This document shows positions 34,578-46,008 of a DNA stretch of 64,000 nt, piece after piece. Position 1 is the stretch's first letter. The number at the start of each line of letters is the position of its first letter. The stretch comes from Chamaecrista fasciculata (Eukaryota; Streptophyta; Magnoliopsida; Fabales; Fabaceae). The translations under genes and the position numbers were made by a program. The stretch spans positions 11,167 to 75,166 of the forward strand of contig QANZ01018611.1 in the NCBI GenBank assembly GCA_003254925.1, written 5' to 3'. Below the pieces are notes generated by a model. That model was not told where the DNA came from and searched no databases. It saw only the letters and a list, made by a program, of their open reading frames with translations.

Positions 34578-35055
34578 AAAAATGAAATTGTAGCTAAAAT
34601 GATGATTCTTTTGGTTGTCATTCTTTGTGTCATCTAATAAAATGTTTAAATCTTGACAAATAAAAATTGTTTAAATTAAAAGAATATTAAAACATATATA
34701 AGATCAGATTATTCAATACAAAGGGCATAAGATCTAATTAAAATTAATAATTATTGAAAAATCAACTCCGCCGTAGGAAATAATATGAAATAAATGACTT
34801 TACATTCTTTCTCAATCCTAGTCCCCAAATATACAAGAAAGGAGGCTTATGGAAATAAATACTTTTTGCTTTTTTTTTTGTTTTAAAAAAAGATTTTAAT
34901 GAACTTGGATGTTCCATGTGGAAATGCATAAAACTTAAGAAACTGATGGCTTCTTATTGACATAGTAAAAATTGACTGGCCGGCTAAAAAAATCTACACT
35001 AGTGTTAATTCATTTATTTAACACTTCCAAGATATACTAGACGATCAAGGAAAAA
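34578..35055. other. Non-coding block shared with unit 2
   Basis: Collinear with 54650-55264. AT-rich, no gene. Unit 2 carries two small retroposed insertions here that unit 1 lacks. Confidence 0.5.
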
Positions 35056-35684
35056 AGCAAAACACATGTTGGTGCCCTTAACGTTTGATTTCAGTTTTAG
35101 TTATGTCCCCAACGTTTGTTTTGTGTTAGTAATGCCACCTACGTTTTACATCGTTGTCAATTATACCTTGACTTCAAATTTTTTGGGCCAAAGTCCTATT
35201 TTGGTCCCTCAAATTTGCTCAAAGTTCTGTTTTGGTCCCTCAAGTCTCCGACGAACTTTTTGACGAGATACACGACGACCCTAACGACTATGAAATCGCC
35301 TAATCCAAATTTTTTTGACCTCCTGGGTTCAATGGCGGCATGCATTTTGCGAACAAATGACTGGAAATATGATTTTCGGTGATTGTATAATTTTCGGCGG
35401 CTTACCCGTAATTTTTTTCGCGAAATGGAGGTCGTAATTGAACTCAAGAGGTCAAAAAACATTAGATTAAGAATTTTCGTAGTTGTCGGAGTCGCCGTGT
35501 ATCTCGCTGAAAAGTTCGCTGGAGACTTGAGGGACCAAAATAGGACTTTGGCCCAAAAAAATTAAGGTTAGGGTATAATTGACAACAATGTGAAACGTTA
35601 GGGGCAAAACTGACAAAAAAACAAACGTTGGGAGCATAACTGAAACTGACCCCAAACGTTAAGGGCACCAATAGATGTTTTGCC
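35056..35684. mobile_element. MULE-type MITE, pre-duplication insertion (unit 1 copy)
   Basis: Ends agcaaaacacatgttggtgc and, inverted, ggcaaaacatctattggtgc. The 9-bp duplication aaggaaaaa (35047-35055, 35685-35693) is perfect. The interior is an inverted repeat carrying CTCAAGTCTCCG/GGAGACTTGAGG and an arm frame (ggtcaaaaa...cgccgtgtatctcgc). The same element with the same target duplication occurs in unit 2 (55274-55925), so it predates the tandem duplication. Multiple overlapping ORFs are arm translations. Confidence 0.85.
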
Positions 35685-35891
35685 AAGGAAAAAAGTTTAG
35701 AAGTGAAGTAGAGGTATTTCCAACGCTATGAAGCACAATGCCACCGTGTCAGATATGTGTCTCCGTCCGGCACCCGTACAACATGTATTCATAAATTTCA
35801 GGATATAAAATTATTTTTGTGATTATGATATGAAAATAACTAAAAAATAATGATACATATGATATATATCATGAATAAATATTAAAATTAA

Positions 35892-37079
35892 GGGTAAATT
35901 ACATAGAAGATCCCTGTAGTCTGGCCTATTTACATAAAGGGTCTTTGTGGTTTAAAAAAGTGTCAAAGAAGGGCCTTGTGGTTTGCTTCGTTAACAAAAA
36001 GGGTCCTTTCGTCCAAAATTTGACGAAAGTCTTGGCTAAAATACTATTTTAGGACCCTAAATATGAATTTTTATGCGTTTGACTCCCTAATACTAAAATG
36101 TAAGAAAGAAGAAAAAATTAGGGCTTTAATCAACTTAGCACCAAAACAAAAAAAACACACACCCTTGTTGACCCACAGGCCTCCTCTTCTTCTTCCTCTT
36201 CCTCCAATTCCACTGTCGCCTTCCCCCTCCACCACCGCCACCCCCTCCACCACCCTTTCCAGTTTCGTCCTTCAATTTGTGTCATGCATATATGTTCAAT
36301 GAGCAACTAATTTAATTTTCTCCTGTCTTGCTCGCATGACTTAAGGCTATATATATATATATTAACTTGCTCAAATCATGCCTAATTTGAAGAATGAAAT
36401 ATAATGAAATAGAACCCTGCCTAATTTCCTCTTCCTTGGCCCTTCGTTTTGGCATGTGATATGTGAGTTTTTCCTTTGAAATTGTTTGTTGGGTTATCTT
36501 TTCGGCTCCTCCAGACTTGTTGCCCTAACGAAATTTTATGAAAATAGTACACTACTTGCTAGAGTTTCGATACTGGCTATGTTAGGGTTTGAGTTGGTGT
36601 TCTTGTTTTGTTAATCTTGATTCGTTTTCGTTTTGGATTCCTTTTGCAAATATGAGGGTGGGGAGAGAGACGCTGACGGTGACGACGGTGGCGGCGGGGC
36701 GGATGGGGCGGTGGTAGTGGAGTTGGAGGAAGAGGAAAAAGAAGAGAAAGAAGAAGTGGAGGGTGTGGGTCGGTGTGTGTATTTTTGTTTGTTTTGGTGC
36801 TAAGTTGATTAAAGTCTCAATTTTCCCTTCATTCTTATATTTTGGTCTTATTACATAGGACTTTGGCCTAATAATAATATATTGGGGAGTCAAACGCATA
36901 AAAATTAATAGTTATGGCCCTAAAATAGTATTTTAACCATGATTTTCGTCAAATTTTAAATAGCAGGACCCTTTTTGTTAATGGAGTAAACCACAAGGTC
37001 CTTCTTTGACACTTTTTAAACCACAGGGACCCTTTCTGTAAATGGGCCAAACTACAGGGACCTTATGTGTGATTTACCC
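35892..37079. mobile_element. MULE-type element, unit 1 only
   Basis: A 1188-bp element starting gggtaaattacatagaagat and ending with the inverse ...tgtgatttaccc. Perfect 9-bp duplication taaaattaa (35883-35891, 37080-37088). Unit 2 has the empty site at about 56120-56140. Long arms repeat 'ctttgtggttt...' units. Internal blocks at 36120-36260 and 36590-36790 are inverted copies that include proline/serine-coding CCTCCT-type sequence. No transposase. Confidence 0.9.
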
Positions 37080-37150
37080 TAAAATTAATAATAATTGAAT
37101 TCTAAATTATCTAACATTAGACGTTATTTTGGGTACAAATTATTGAATTT

Positions 37151-37495
37151 CTAGGAAGCATGGACACTGACACGGACACGGGACACGACACGGACACGGA
37201 CACAGCGACACGTTAAACTCTCAAAATTACGCGACACGACACGCCATATATTTTATATATAAATAATTAAATATTCATAATTTTTATTGAAAAACTTAAA
37301 AATTACAAGTTTTATTCATAATATATGTCATATGTATAATTATTTTCTCTTATATGTCATGTTAAAGTCACAAAAAATTGATTTATATTTTAAAATTTAT
37401 GAATATGTGTCGTGTCGGTGTCGTACGGGTGTCGGACACTGACACGTGTCCGACACGGCGACACGCTCTCAAAATGAAGTGTCCATGCTTCTTAG
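37151..37495. mobile_element. hAT-type MITE (CTAGGAAGCATGGACAC), unit 1 only
   Basis: A 345-bp element with termini ctaggaagcatggacac and the inverse gtgtccatgcttcttag. Perfect 8-bp duplication ttgaattt (37143-37150, 37496-37503). Unit 2 has the empty site near 56183-56195. The subterminal regions are rich in gacacggacac repeats. It encodes nothing. Older relatives lie at 28065-28410 and 53515-53710. Confidence 0.88.
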
Positions 37496-37684
37496 TTGAA
37501 TTTTATTGAATTCTAAATGGAGAGACAAATTGTCTCATTTAAAACATAAAATTTCTACTAATAGAGATAAAGACATATTATTTTTATTTTGTTAGAATAG
37601 AAAAAAATTAACCAAAGAGAAGATAAAATAATAAAGAAAGTCTTCACAGAAAAAAGGAAATGCCTAAAAAAGACCTGTTTGATT

Positions 37685-38407
37685 TAGAGTTGTCAAAATG
37701 GCCCGACCCAAGCCATGCTCACATTAGCCTGTAATTGTAAGGGTCGAGCTAGGTTGGCCCATTTTTAAAATGGGCCAAGAATTGGCCAGCCTAGCCCAAC
37801 CCTTGACGGGCCAAGGATTGGCCCAACGGGGCATTTTTTTCTTTAAAAAAAAAAACTGAAATTTTGTAGAAAACCTGCCACGTAGTCTATAATAACATCA
37901 AGGTGTGTGTATATCTATAATTATAAAACCTGTATATATAATTATATATCTATATAAAACCTTTGTGTGTGTAGAGTAGAAGATGAACACAAGCCACAAC
38001 ACGCCATCGTACGTCGAGAACAAAGAGACAGTGACAAAGATGAAACTACATAATAAATTTTTTGGGTTACGACTTGCTTTGCTTTTTCTTCAGTAATGGT
38101 AGTCGAGAGATGGGTCACGAATGAGTATAATTTGTAAATGAAGATGGAGTAAGTGCTGGTGCTGTGGTGTATAATGGATTCGTGGGTAATGAGTTTTTTT
38201 TTAAAAAAAGTGTGGGCTGTATAAAATCATTATTTGGAAATTTGGGAGGTGGCCCAAGAAAAAATAAGGTGAATAAAAGACAGACGGGTCTATGTCCAAC
38301 CCGTTTAGGCCCGTTTTTCAAATAAGCCAAAATTCTTAGCCCAATCTATTTTAATTTTGTGGGCTATTGGGCCAGTTCTACATGTTAAACCCATTTTGAC
38401 AAGTCTA
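37685..38407. mobile_element. hAT-type element, pre-duplication (unit 1 copy)
   Basis: Termini TAGAGTTGTCAAAATGG and the inverse CCATTTTGACAAGTCTA. Perfect 8-bp duplication gtttgatt (37677-37684, 38408-38415). Subterminal GGCCCAA/TTGGGCC blocks. The unit 2 copy is 56363-57113 with the same flanks, so insertion preceded the tandem duplication. ORF 38115-38330 is a subterminal translation. Confidence 0.88.
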
Positions 38408-38632
38408 GTTTGATTGTCTTGTTTTATTTTATTTTTACTTAAAACAAGAAATATGACTGAATTGAGAAAAAAAAGGAAATATGACTGAAAATTTGTTTTG
38501 TATAATTTTTATGAAAATGTTTTATAAAATGGGTTGAAAATAGGAAATTTCTAAAAGGTGTTTTTGGTATTTTCAAAACCAAACTTGTGATATTTTGTAA
38601 CTTTATACAAAAGTAAACTATTAAACCATGTT

Positions 38633-38956
38633 GTCCTTGTGGTGGTTTCAAGCCCCACATCGGTGGGAAGTGAGTGTGCGTGTGAGTATTTAAGTAGGTT
38701 ATATGAGAATAAGGACTAACACCTGCTTTAGGTGTTTTGTCCATTCTTGTCTCTGGCTAAAAAAAGAAACGCATGTGCATGAGAGGTAAAACTGGGGTGG
38801 GAGCGCAAAGCGCGTGCTTGGGGCATGCCCTTGTGGTGGTTTCAAGCCCCACATCGGTGGGAAGTGAGTGTGTGTGTGAGTATTTAAGTAGGTTATATGG
38901 GAATAAAGACTAACACCCGTGTTAAGTGTTTTGTCCATTCCTGTTTCCGAAAAAAA
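38633..38956 (+). mobile_element. Dimeric SINE-like retroposon, unit 1 only
   Basis: A 324-bp insert ending in an A-run, with an 18-bp duplication aaactattaaaccatgtt (38615-38632, 38957-38974). The unit 2 site is empty (about 57317-57340). It consists of two roughly 130-145 bp monomers (about 38634-38776 and 38829-38956) joined by a roughly 50-bp linker. Each monomer has ggtggtttcaagcccc (box B-like), a cccac-atcg-gtggg hairpin that resembles the plant snRNA upstream element, tatttaagtagg, and a second hairpin (aacacct...aggtgtt in monomer 1). The first monomer keeps its own short A-run. No coding capacity. Confidence 0.7.
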
Positions 38957-39389
38957 AAACTATTAAACCATGTTAATATCATCATTTAAAAATAATCAAT
39001 CTTAAAAACATATTAAAATTATAGTTATTCAAGTTAACATAATTTAAATATAAATAAAAACGACTTTTTGATTTTATGAACCAAACATGCTTTTTAAATA
39101 TTAAAACTTTAGAAATAAAAATAGAATTTCATAAATATAAGAAAAAAAATTAAAACATGTAACATTTCTTTGAACCAAATGCATCTATTCTAAATATTTT
39201 GAGGCACCTCAAATGCAAAAGGAAACAACTTTTATTTTTTCAAAACTTTTAAAACTCCTTAAAAGTACATCACGAGATAAGTCTTTATTCAGTCTTAAAC
39301 TCTACAATTTTTATCACTTTCTTTTAAATATCTCTTAAAATACTCTTTGATGAAACCATGCCAACAGTTACAATGATTTTATGATCCTA

Positions 39390-39830
39390 TAATATCAGAC
39401 CCAGGCTGGGCTAGGGCAGACCATCTGGTTTGGCTGGGCCAATTTTTTTTCTTAATGTTTTCATTTAAGCCATTTATTTATCATGTTTTTTAACTTGAAT
39501 ATATCGATAAAATAATTAATTATGAATTAATTTAATGAAGTTTTTACTAATAAAAACATTTAATTTGAATTATTTGTTAAAAACATAATGGTTTCATTAA
39601 GATTAATATATATTTTATGTATTTTTTAATATACAATTAATAAAAATAATAATATGTATTTTCAACAATTAAAAAAATATTTAATAATAGAAAATATAAA
39701 TTTATTTAGTATATATTCAAATTACTTTTTGAAAATGAACAAACTTCGATCAGGATAGGTCTAAAAATATTAGGCCTAAATTTGGACCCAATTTGGCTCG
39801 AATTGAACCTGGTCTTCAACACCTCTAAGG
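39390..39830. mobile_element. Repeat relic homologous to 5117-5640 (unit 1 copy)
   Basis: Starts around ccaggctgggctagggcaga and ends near gaacctggtcttcaacacct. The AT-rich core is homologous to 5240-5420. The unit 2 counterpart is about 57765-58200. Probably a hAT-like family with TAG...CTA ends, but no target duplication was identified. Confidence 0.4.
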
Positions 39831-40417
39831 AGTAGTAACCTTTGCTTGGCCTTTCCAACATGCCTTTTGAATCGAACAAAATTTTAATTTAATTTTAGAA
39901 ATTCGACCAATTTTTTTTTCTTCTTCAATTTTCTTTTTTTATAATAATGTCACAATTGAATTAACTTAATGTCCTACAATTTTCACCGGTTTAATGATCA
40001 GTAGAAAACTAGATTTTGAGTTATGTGATAATAAATTTTTCAAAATCATATTTTAAAAGAATTAATGATCTAAAATATGAAAAGAAAAATAATTAAAACT
40101 TACTATCTACCGGACAATTTAATATTACTTTACTATTATTTTAAAATACAATGAAAGTATATTTTAATTAATATTCTTTAAGAAAACAATAATCAAAAGT
40201 ATTAATGAAGATTACTTATTTGATTATCATATTTAGTAACACTTAATTAATTATTCAAAATGGAATACTTAAGGTTAGCAATAAAGTCATTATTTATTTA
40301 TTTCTTAACATTTAGAATTTACAAAAGGGTTTAATAATCATCAATTAATGAAAAAGTTTAAAACTAATATTTTCACATTAATTTTACTTTTTTAATTTTA
40401 AAATTAACTATGATATT
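39831..40417. other. Non-coding block shared with unit 2
   Basis: AT-rich sequence collinear with 58200-58775, with no gene seen. It is also partly similar to 42700-43090, upstream of PPR module c, so the modules share upstream as well as leader sequence. Confidence 0.4.
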
Positions 40418-40860
40418 TTGATGTAGTTAGGGTATAGAAAGGCTATATATACACTACTTAGGCCTTCATACTTTCCGCCGCATTCGCTTTGTTATGCTCT
40501 CCTTCATTTCATCTTAGTCGTTATTTTATTCCTTCTGAGTTGAAGATACTCTTGGAGACGTTTACAAGGTATGATTACTTTCTCAAGCTTCCTTCTCTCT
40601 TTTCTTATTCCTCGATTTGCAGCATCCCTTTCAATTTCAGTCCATCTAGTTCTCTCTTTTCTTTATTCCTCGATTTGCGGCATCCCTTTCGATTCCAATC
40701 CATCTAGTTCGATATGCACACCACAATCAAATTTGACTTGGCTAGGAATAAATTTATGAATGAATTGTATGATATGTGTTTGAAAATTATTGATCTATGT
40801 ATTCTAATCTAGGGTTTCCACAACATATGGTTATTTACTTGAAGAAAAAGCAATTTGAAG
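40418..40860 (+). promoter_or_regulatory. PPR module b, copy 1: TATA region and leader
   Basis: gatgtagttagggtatagaa followed by ggctatatatac (TATA-like, about 40441-40452), a cttcatactttccgccgcat leader and an apparent splice donor ttacaaggtatgatt (about 40562-40575). Two tandem tctcttttctttattcctcg units lie at 40590-40700. Here the PPR exon has been lost: unit 1 goes from the acceptor region (about 40825) straight into caatttgaagatcaaag, whereas unit 2 keeps a PPR fragment (59187-59446). ORFs 40489-40759 are leader translations. Confidence 0.5.
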
Positions 40861-41817
40861 ATCAAAGTTGAGTTTGAGGATAAAGTAAAAATGAAGGTGG
40901 ATATTGTAAGATTGAAAGTGGAAATTATTAATTTGCTTAATTATTACTACAAGAGTTTTCTTCAAGTCATATGGTCAAATATTTTGTTCTCATTGTGTAT
41001 GATTTTGTTCTGCTTTTTATCAATGTTCACTACTAATTTTTGTTTTTAGTTTGGACCTTATTTCAATGTTCCTTAATTGAAATTGTAGTTAACATGACAT
41101 TTCTTTTAGTTCTCATTGCTCCTTGCCAAAAATGTGGTCTCACTATTGTTCAATGAATAGATTGGGGGTTTGATTTTCCAAACTAGCTTCAAAACATCTC
41201 CCAAATGTTTGAATTAACTGGATGTGAAATCATAAGATCATATTATTGAATGTAATAGGCATACGATCTAATAAAAACTAATAATCGTTAAAGAATTACC
41301 CTTGTTATAGAAAATAATATGAAATAAATGATTTTGCTATCTTTCTCAATCCCATACAAACAGAAAGGAAAGGGAGATCAATAGTTGTGCCTTATGAATT
41401 AAAATAATTTTTTCCTTCTAGATATTTAATATTAATGAGCTTTATTGTTCTTTGTGGAAATGCTAAAATTTAAGAAATGGCATCATATCAACATAGAAAA
41501 AGTTGACTAGGCTAAAATAGAGAAAATTCACAAGACCTATATCTATAGCAATTTTATTTGCAAACCTATGGTCTCAACAATATCTATATCTATCCTTTGA
41601 ATGCTGATTTAGAAAACACATGTTAAGCGGTGGATTAAGGGATAAGGTCTTTATGCCTATGAAAATTAAATATCCACACTAGTGTCGATTGATTTATTTA
41701 GCATTTCCCATGACAATAGAGAAAAATTTAGAAGTGTGGCAAGGTTGTGCAATGGTGCTAAGGCATTGTGATTCTGCATACCTCTTTCTCTTAAATTAAT
41801 GATTATTCCATCATCAG
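40861..41817. other. Non-coding block shared with unit 2
   Basis: Collinear with 60110-61075. No gene recognised. ORF 40855-41049 has no domain. Confidence 0.4.
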
Positions 41818-42136
41818 GTTTGAATTATGGTATTGAGAGATGCTTTTAACCCTCCCTTGTTTGATTTCTCCAAAGCACTTGTTGGAATAATTTGTTGGCA
41901 TTTGTGGAAAACCAGATGTTCTTTTGTCTTTGAAGTTGTACTCCTATCATTCATGATATCGTGTCTTTGTCTTTGTCTTGGATTCCCAAGTCTACTAATT
42001 TGGCCGTAGATTGGCTTGCCAAGCATATGGAAACAATTTGGATGGATCCTTTGGGGTGCGTTGCAGACCCTCCATCCTCACTTGTTTGTATTTTGGCTAG
42101 GGATGACTTCATTGTGAGGGAGGGTGTCAGATAATG
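41818..42136 (+). pseudogene. LINE C-terminal/RNase H fragment, internally deleted
   Basis: Encodes RDAFNPPLFDFSKALVGIIC followed by WHLWKTRCSFVFE, then jumps (near 41935) into the segment that encodes WIPKSTNLAVDWLAKHMETI in another frame. Unit 2 (61084-61809) retains the missing roughly 420 bases with the RNase H core, so unit 1 suffered a deletion. It derives from a non-LTR retrotransposon. Confidence 0.65.
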
Positions 42137-43127
42137 GGTTTGTTGTGGTCTTTATAGTTTTTTGTTGCTTTTCTTAATAAATGAGTATTTCAGGCCAAAA
42201 GAAAAAGTGTTCAACAGAGCTCCTCCTACTTTCCCTTTTATTTGAGAAAATAACTCCTCCTCCAAAATACCCCATTTTGAGGTATTTGGAATTTGTGAAG
42301 TAAGAATAAGAATGGGGGATTAAAAGTTAATCCTTCATTCTCATCCCCTCCAATAGACAATTTTCAAACATGGGAAGGAGGTCCCAAACTTCTTCCCCTC
42401 CTTTCCCTTTTCCTCCTTAATCCCCAATCCAAACATACTCTAATTCTTTTGTGCTTACTTCATTAATAATCTCATTTGCTAAATTGAAGGCTTACTGCAA
42501 TTGTTCCAATGTTATAGATGACTTCTTTAAGGATTGATTTGTTAGTGAGGCACACGTCTTAATGATTTAAAAAAAATGACTGATTGAGACGTACATTCAG
42601 ATATTGTCACCTACAATTTCTCCAACATTAGGCGATGGCAAGAAGTAATTCAATTACATGATTATTGAATCAGTAACCTAATGACGTCAAAACTTGGTCA
42701 ACTTAATGATCAATCTAAGTTTAAAAATATTAGATTTTAAATTCTCTAATAATCAGTTTTTTAAAATCATATTTTATTTAAATTAATAATAAAAATAGGA
42801 AAGAACATAAAAATCATTAGAAGTTACTATCAATGCAGTGAGTTATTTTAGAATAAAATAAAATAAATATTTTTTCTTCTATTTGGTACTCTAAAAAAAT
42901 AGTAAATACTCAAAAGTACTAATGAGATTACCTTGTTTTATCATTATTTTTATGATCACCAATCCTTAAAGGAATCATTAATGTTAGTAATTAGTAAGGT
43001 GTGGTGAATATGTAATTATACAATGTTAAACCACAAAAATTTTCACATGGACTATAGTTAAATGAAAACTTTAAAAACTAATATTGTTAGATTAAATTTT
43101 AATATTCAAAATCATATTTAGATGTAA
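42137..43127. other. Non-coding block shared with unit 2
   Basis: Collinear with 61810-62879. The part at 42240-42440 contains inverted ggaggag/ctcctcc-type blocks and probably derives from a MITE. No gene. Confidence 0.4.
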
Positions 43128-43921
43128 GTTAGGGTATAGAAAGGCTATATATAGATAGCCTTTACGTACAATTCTTGGTTCAAATATTTCGCCGCTCTTG
43201 TTTGCTTTTAGAATATTATCTTGTCAACAATTTTAAAGTATGTACTTCCTTCTCTTTTTTCCTTAGTCTTATTCGAAACATCTCTTTTGGTTTCATTCAT
43301 CATGTTTATCTGAATAGCATCTTCATTCTGCCCTGAATCTTTATTCGATTAGTATGTGTTCCATATGCATCCCATGTGTTCCATATGCATCCCATATCTC
43401 GATCATATATCGGAGAAAACTGAAGTCAATCCCAATATAATATAGGAGTGAATTCATGAATAAGATTTGTGGATTGCGTTCAAAATTATTGATCGATCTA
43501 ACTATTCTAATTTGTTACAGATTTGGTCAATCGAAAGAAGCTTTTCCATTTCTGAATTACGAAGTATTGAAAGGCATGAATCCATATATTTATGCCTTTA
43601 CAAAAGTATTTGATGCATTTTGCAAAGGACGGAGAACTACAGAAGCACAAACAAAACTGGGTGTTGACTGTTGCAGAAGCACAAGCTTTGTTTGTCATGA
43701 GGATGAAGTGCCACAGGGAACTTAATGTTGTTTCCAACTTTGCTTTAATAAATTGGTATTGTTTGGTCATCAATGTAAGTGAATTCAAGGAAGTAATTAA
43801 TAAGGTGGTCAAATGTGTGATGGCACCTACTGTTACGAAATATGGTAACATCTTCGTCAATGGATATTGTAAAATTAAAATACTCATGATATTAGATCAT
43901 GTGTCAAGTGTGCAAAGGTGA
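43128..43921 (+). pseudogene. PPR module c, copy 1: leader and PPR fragment
   Basis: gttagggtatagaaaggcta with tatatatag (about 43146-43155), leader ttcgccgctcttgtttgctt, donor-like ttttaaagtatgt (about 43232) and acceptor tttgttacag (about 43520). The exon encodes NYEVLKGMNPYIYAFTKVFD, then shifts frame into AKDGELQKHKQ...EAQALFVMRMKCHRELNVVS and NGYCKIKI, matching about two to three P-class PPR repeats. The last frame stops at the TGA (43919-43921) that is also the tandem-duplication junction. Confidence 0.6.
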
Positions 43922-44647
43922 CTCCAGAACCATTTTTGTTAGCAATGTAATGACTCTCACTCCTTTGTTCTGGGTTTGGGAGTTTAGGGTCATGGGGTAG
44001 GTTGGTTCTTTTCATCTTCTGAAGTTGCCTGGTATAATTTTTTCAGGTTCATTTTGCTGCTACAAAAGATAGCCTCTCTCGGCATTTTAACAAATTTGGA
44101 GAAGTGCTAAAAGTTATTATAGTTACTGATGCAGCAACAGGGCAACCTAAAGGGTAAGATGTTTTATTAATCTCTTGCTCAATATGTATGTCCAGTACCT
44201 TTTTGTTTGCCAATCTGTATTGATCCCAATTGCTTGAGCAGATCAGCTTATGTGGAGTTCATGCGAAAAGAAGCAGCAGAAAATGCATTATCCCTGGATG
44301 GCACTTCTTTCATGTCACGGATACTCAAGGTATCAAACATTCATTGTTAAGTTAAACCAAGAATGCCTTTTGATTTCATTGTGTTTTATTTTTTGTGGGG
44401 ATGTAATATGTGTGAAAAAGTTGGATAACTTGTACTTTGTTGATCTTTCTAGTGCCAATTACTCATACTCTTAATCATTCTATTTCAGGTTGTGAAGAAA
44501 AGTGCTGTACAGCAAGAACCTGCTCCAATGACGGCATGGCCACGAGGAAGAGTTCGGGGTTCTCCATTTCCTGCTGCTAGGTTTTCAAGGGTTCCCTTTC
44601 CAAGAGGTGTTCCTGGTTCTTTCCACGAGGAGGAGTGCTGTATATAA
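43919..44647 (+). pseudogene. Truncated RRM-gene copy with intact RRM frame
   Basis: Copy of exons 6 (3' part, to 43946), 7 (44047-44153), 8 (44242-44329) and 9 (from 44489). All splice sites are kept. The frame from DSRTIFVSN through KGSAYVEF to PRGVPGSF is open, then diverges into HEEECCI and stops at 44645-44647, where a deletion joins it to sequence equivalent to 22160. Of seven differences I count in about 325 coding bases against the parent, six are silent. The one replacement is Gly to Arg in WPRGG. The N-terminal half of the gene is absent. It lies directly downstream of PPR module c. Confidence 0.8.
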
Positions 44648-45188
44648 GTTTTGTGCTATTTTGGTTTTATGACTTCTTCACCTGTTCCACTATTAGTTCT
44701 AATTTTGGTTCTGTTTGTTTGCTGTTATTTGAGTTGGATGTTTGATTTGGACGGTGGAATAAATACAAAAGTTTGAAGATCAAATTAAAACTTAAAAATA
44801 ATTTAGGGATCAAAACAAAATTCATCTATGTTCAAGGATCAAAATGAGGTTTTAACAAAAAAAGATGTTAGGTCTCGTTTGAAAGAACAAAAATAAACTG
44901 GTTTAAGATAATATTGGCTTTATGAAACACAAATATTGAAATGAACATTCAAATACGGATACGTCTTCATAACCATAACCAGTAAGCTAGGGTGTGGCTA
45001 AAAAAAAAACAATATATGCTAGGACTATCCATTAAGCTACAATGTGCCCTTTAGGCTTTAGGAACTGTTGGGGGTTGTCTTCCATGTAAGCTACAAATCC
45101 CCTTAAGGGGGCTGTTGAGGGCCGTCTTCCATGGTGGCTTCAACAACTTTGGCAACTACACAACCCTTTTTCTTCTTTTCTTTTGTCT
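44648..45188. other. 3' flank of the RRM copy and unassigned DNA
   Basis: 44660-44880 copies 22160-22375 of the parent 3' flank. 45050-45150 contains two imperfect copies of an aactgttgggggttgtcttc / ggctgttgagggccgtcttc motif of unknown origin. No gene. Confidence 0.4.
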
Positions 45189-45197
45189 TTTGTTTTA

Positions 45198-45610
45198 AGT
45201 CAAAGTGTAAATTTGGTCTCATATTCTTTGCTCAATTTTCAATTTGGTCCTTGTATCTTTTTTGTTGCACATTTGGTCTCATATCTTTGGGTTAATTTTC
45301 AATCTGGTCTCATCTTTTTTTTATGTAGATTTAGTCTCATATCTTTAAGTTAATTATAGAAATGGCCCTATATCTTTAGCTCAGGTGTAGAAGCGGTCTC
45401 ATATCTTTACAAAAAGATCAACTAACGTTTGATCTTTTTGCATATATATGGGAGCAATTATGTAATTTAACCAAAAGATATGAGACAAAAAATGATATGG
45501 GACCAAATAGGAATCTTTTACAAAGATATGAGACAAAAAATGCAACAAAAAATATACAAGACCTAATTGAGAACTCAGCAAAAGATATGAGATCAAATTT
45601 GTATTTGACC
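45198..45610. mobile_element. MULE-type MITE, 413 bp
   Basis: Ends agtcaaagtgtaaatttggt and, inverted, ggtcaaatacaaatttgatc. Perfect 9-bp duplication tttgtttta (45189-45197, 45611-45619). Reiterated 'tttggtctcatatctt' units make up the arms. ORFs 45399-45623 and 45418-45678 are arm translations. Confidence 0.88.
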
Positions 45611-46008
45611 TTTGTTTTATCATCTGATTTTGTAAGAAGTATGAAGTTGTAAGGAAGAGTTTTTGTAAAGGTTTTCATTTAGTGTCCCAATTTTTTTTGG
45701 TGAAATGTTTAAAACTTTATCCTTTTTCTTGGTTGTTTGCACAGTTACTTTTGCTAATCTGTAACAAATGGAGAAGATCTTTAAAGATCATTTTGATCAT
45801 GGAGGGGTGGAAAAATATGAAATATCTTCTTCTCAACTATATTTTGGTTAAGGGTTGTACTGTCTCTAGTTTAACTTGTTGAAATATTAAATTATGTAAT
45901 TAGCAATCATCTTCATTTTAAAAATCATAACGTCATTAGACATGTAAATATAAACAAGAAAAAGGGAGATATTTGCTGGCATAAGAAATTGTAGTATTTT
46001 TAATTATA

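Larger units (their letters stand above)
20536..43918 (+). repeat. Unit 1 of a large tandem segmental duplication
   Basis: The segment starts inside exon 6 of the RRM gene (TGACTCCAG at 20536) and ends at ...gtgtgcaaagg (43918). It is followed directly by a second copy (43919-63693). The end of unit 2 (63663-63693, ...gtgtgcaaaggtga) matches the end of unit 1 and then continues into unique sequence. Homology is collinear in the order gene 3' exons, 3' flank, PPR module a, 28-31 kb block, MULE 35056, hAT 37685, PPR module b, RNase H fragment, PPR module c. Later insertions account for most of the length difference. Confidence 0.88.

Noticed and set aside
36063-36899. Proline-rich and serine-rich ORFs on both strands
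   Set aside because: They are inverted copies of each other within the MULE at 35892-37079, so they are palindrome artefacts.
38634-38950. Possible U-snRNA gene because of the ccccacatcgg...TATA spacing
   Set aside because: No snRNA body follows. The motif is repeated in a poly(A)-ended retroposed unit with target duplications, so I call it SINE-like.
43456-43921. PPR-like ORFs as a functional gene
   Set aside because: Two different frames are needed within 400 bases, only two to three repeats remain, and there is no organelle-targeting N terminus. It is a relic.
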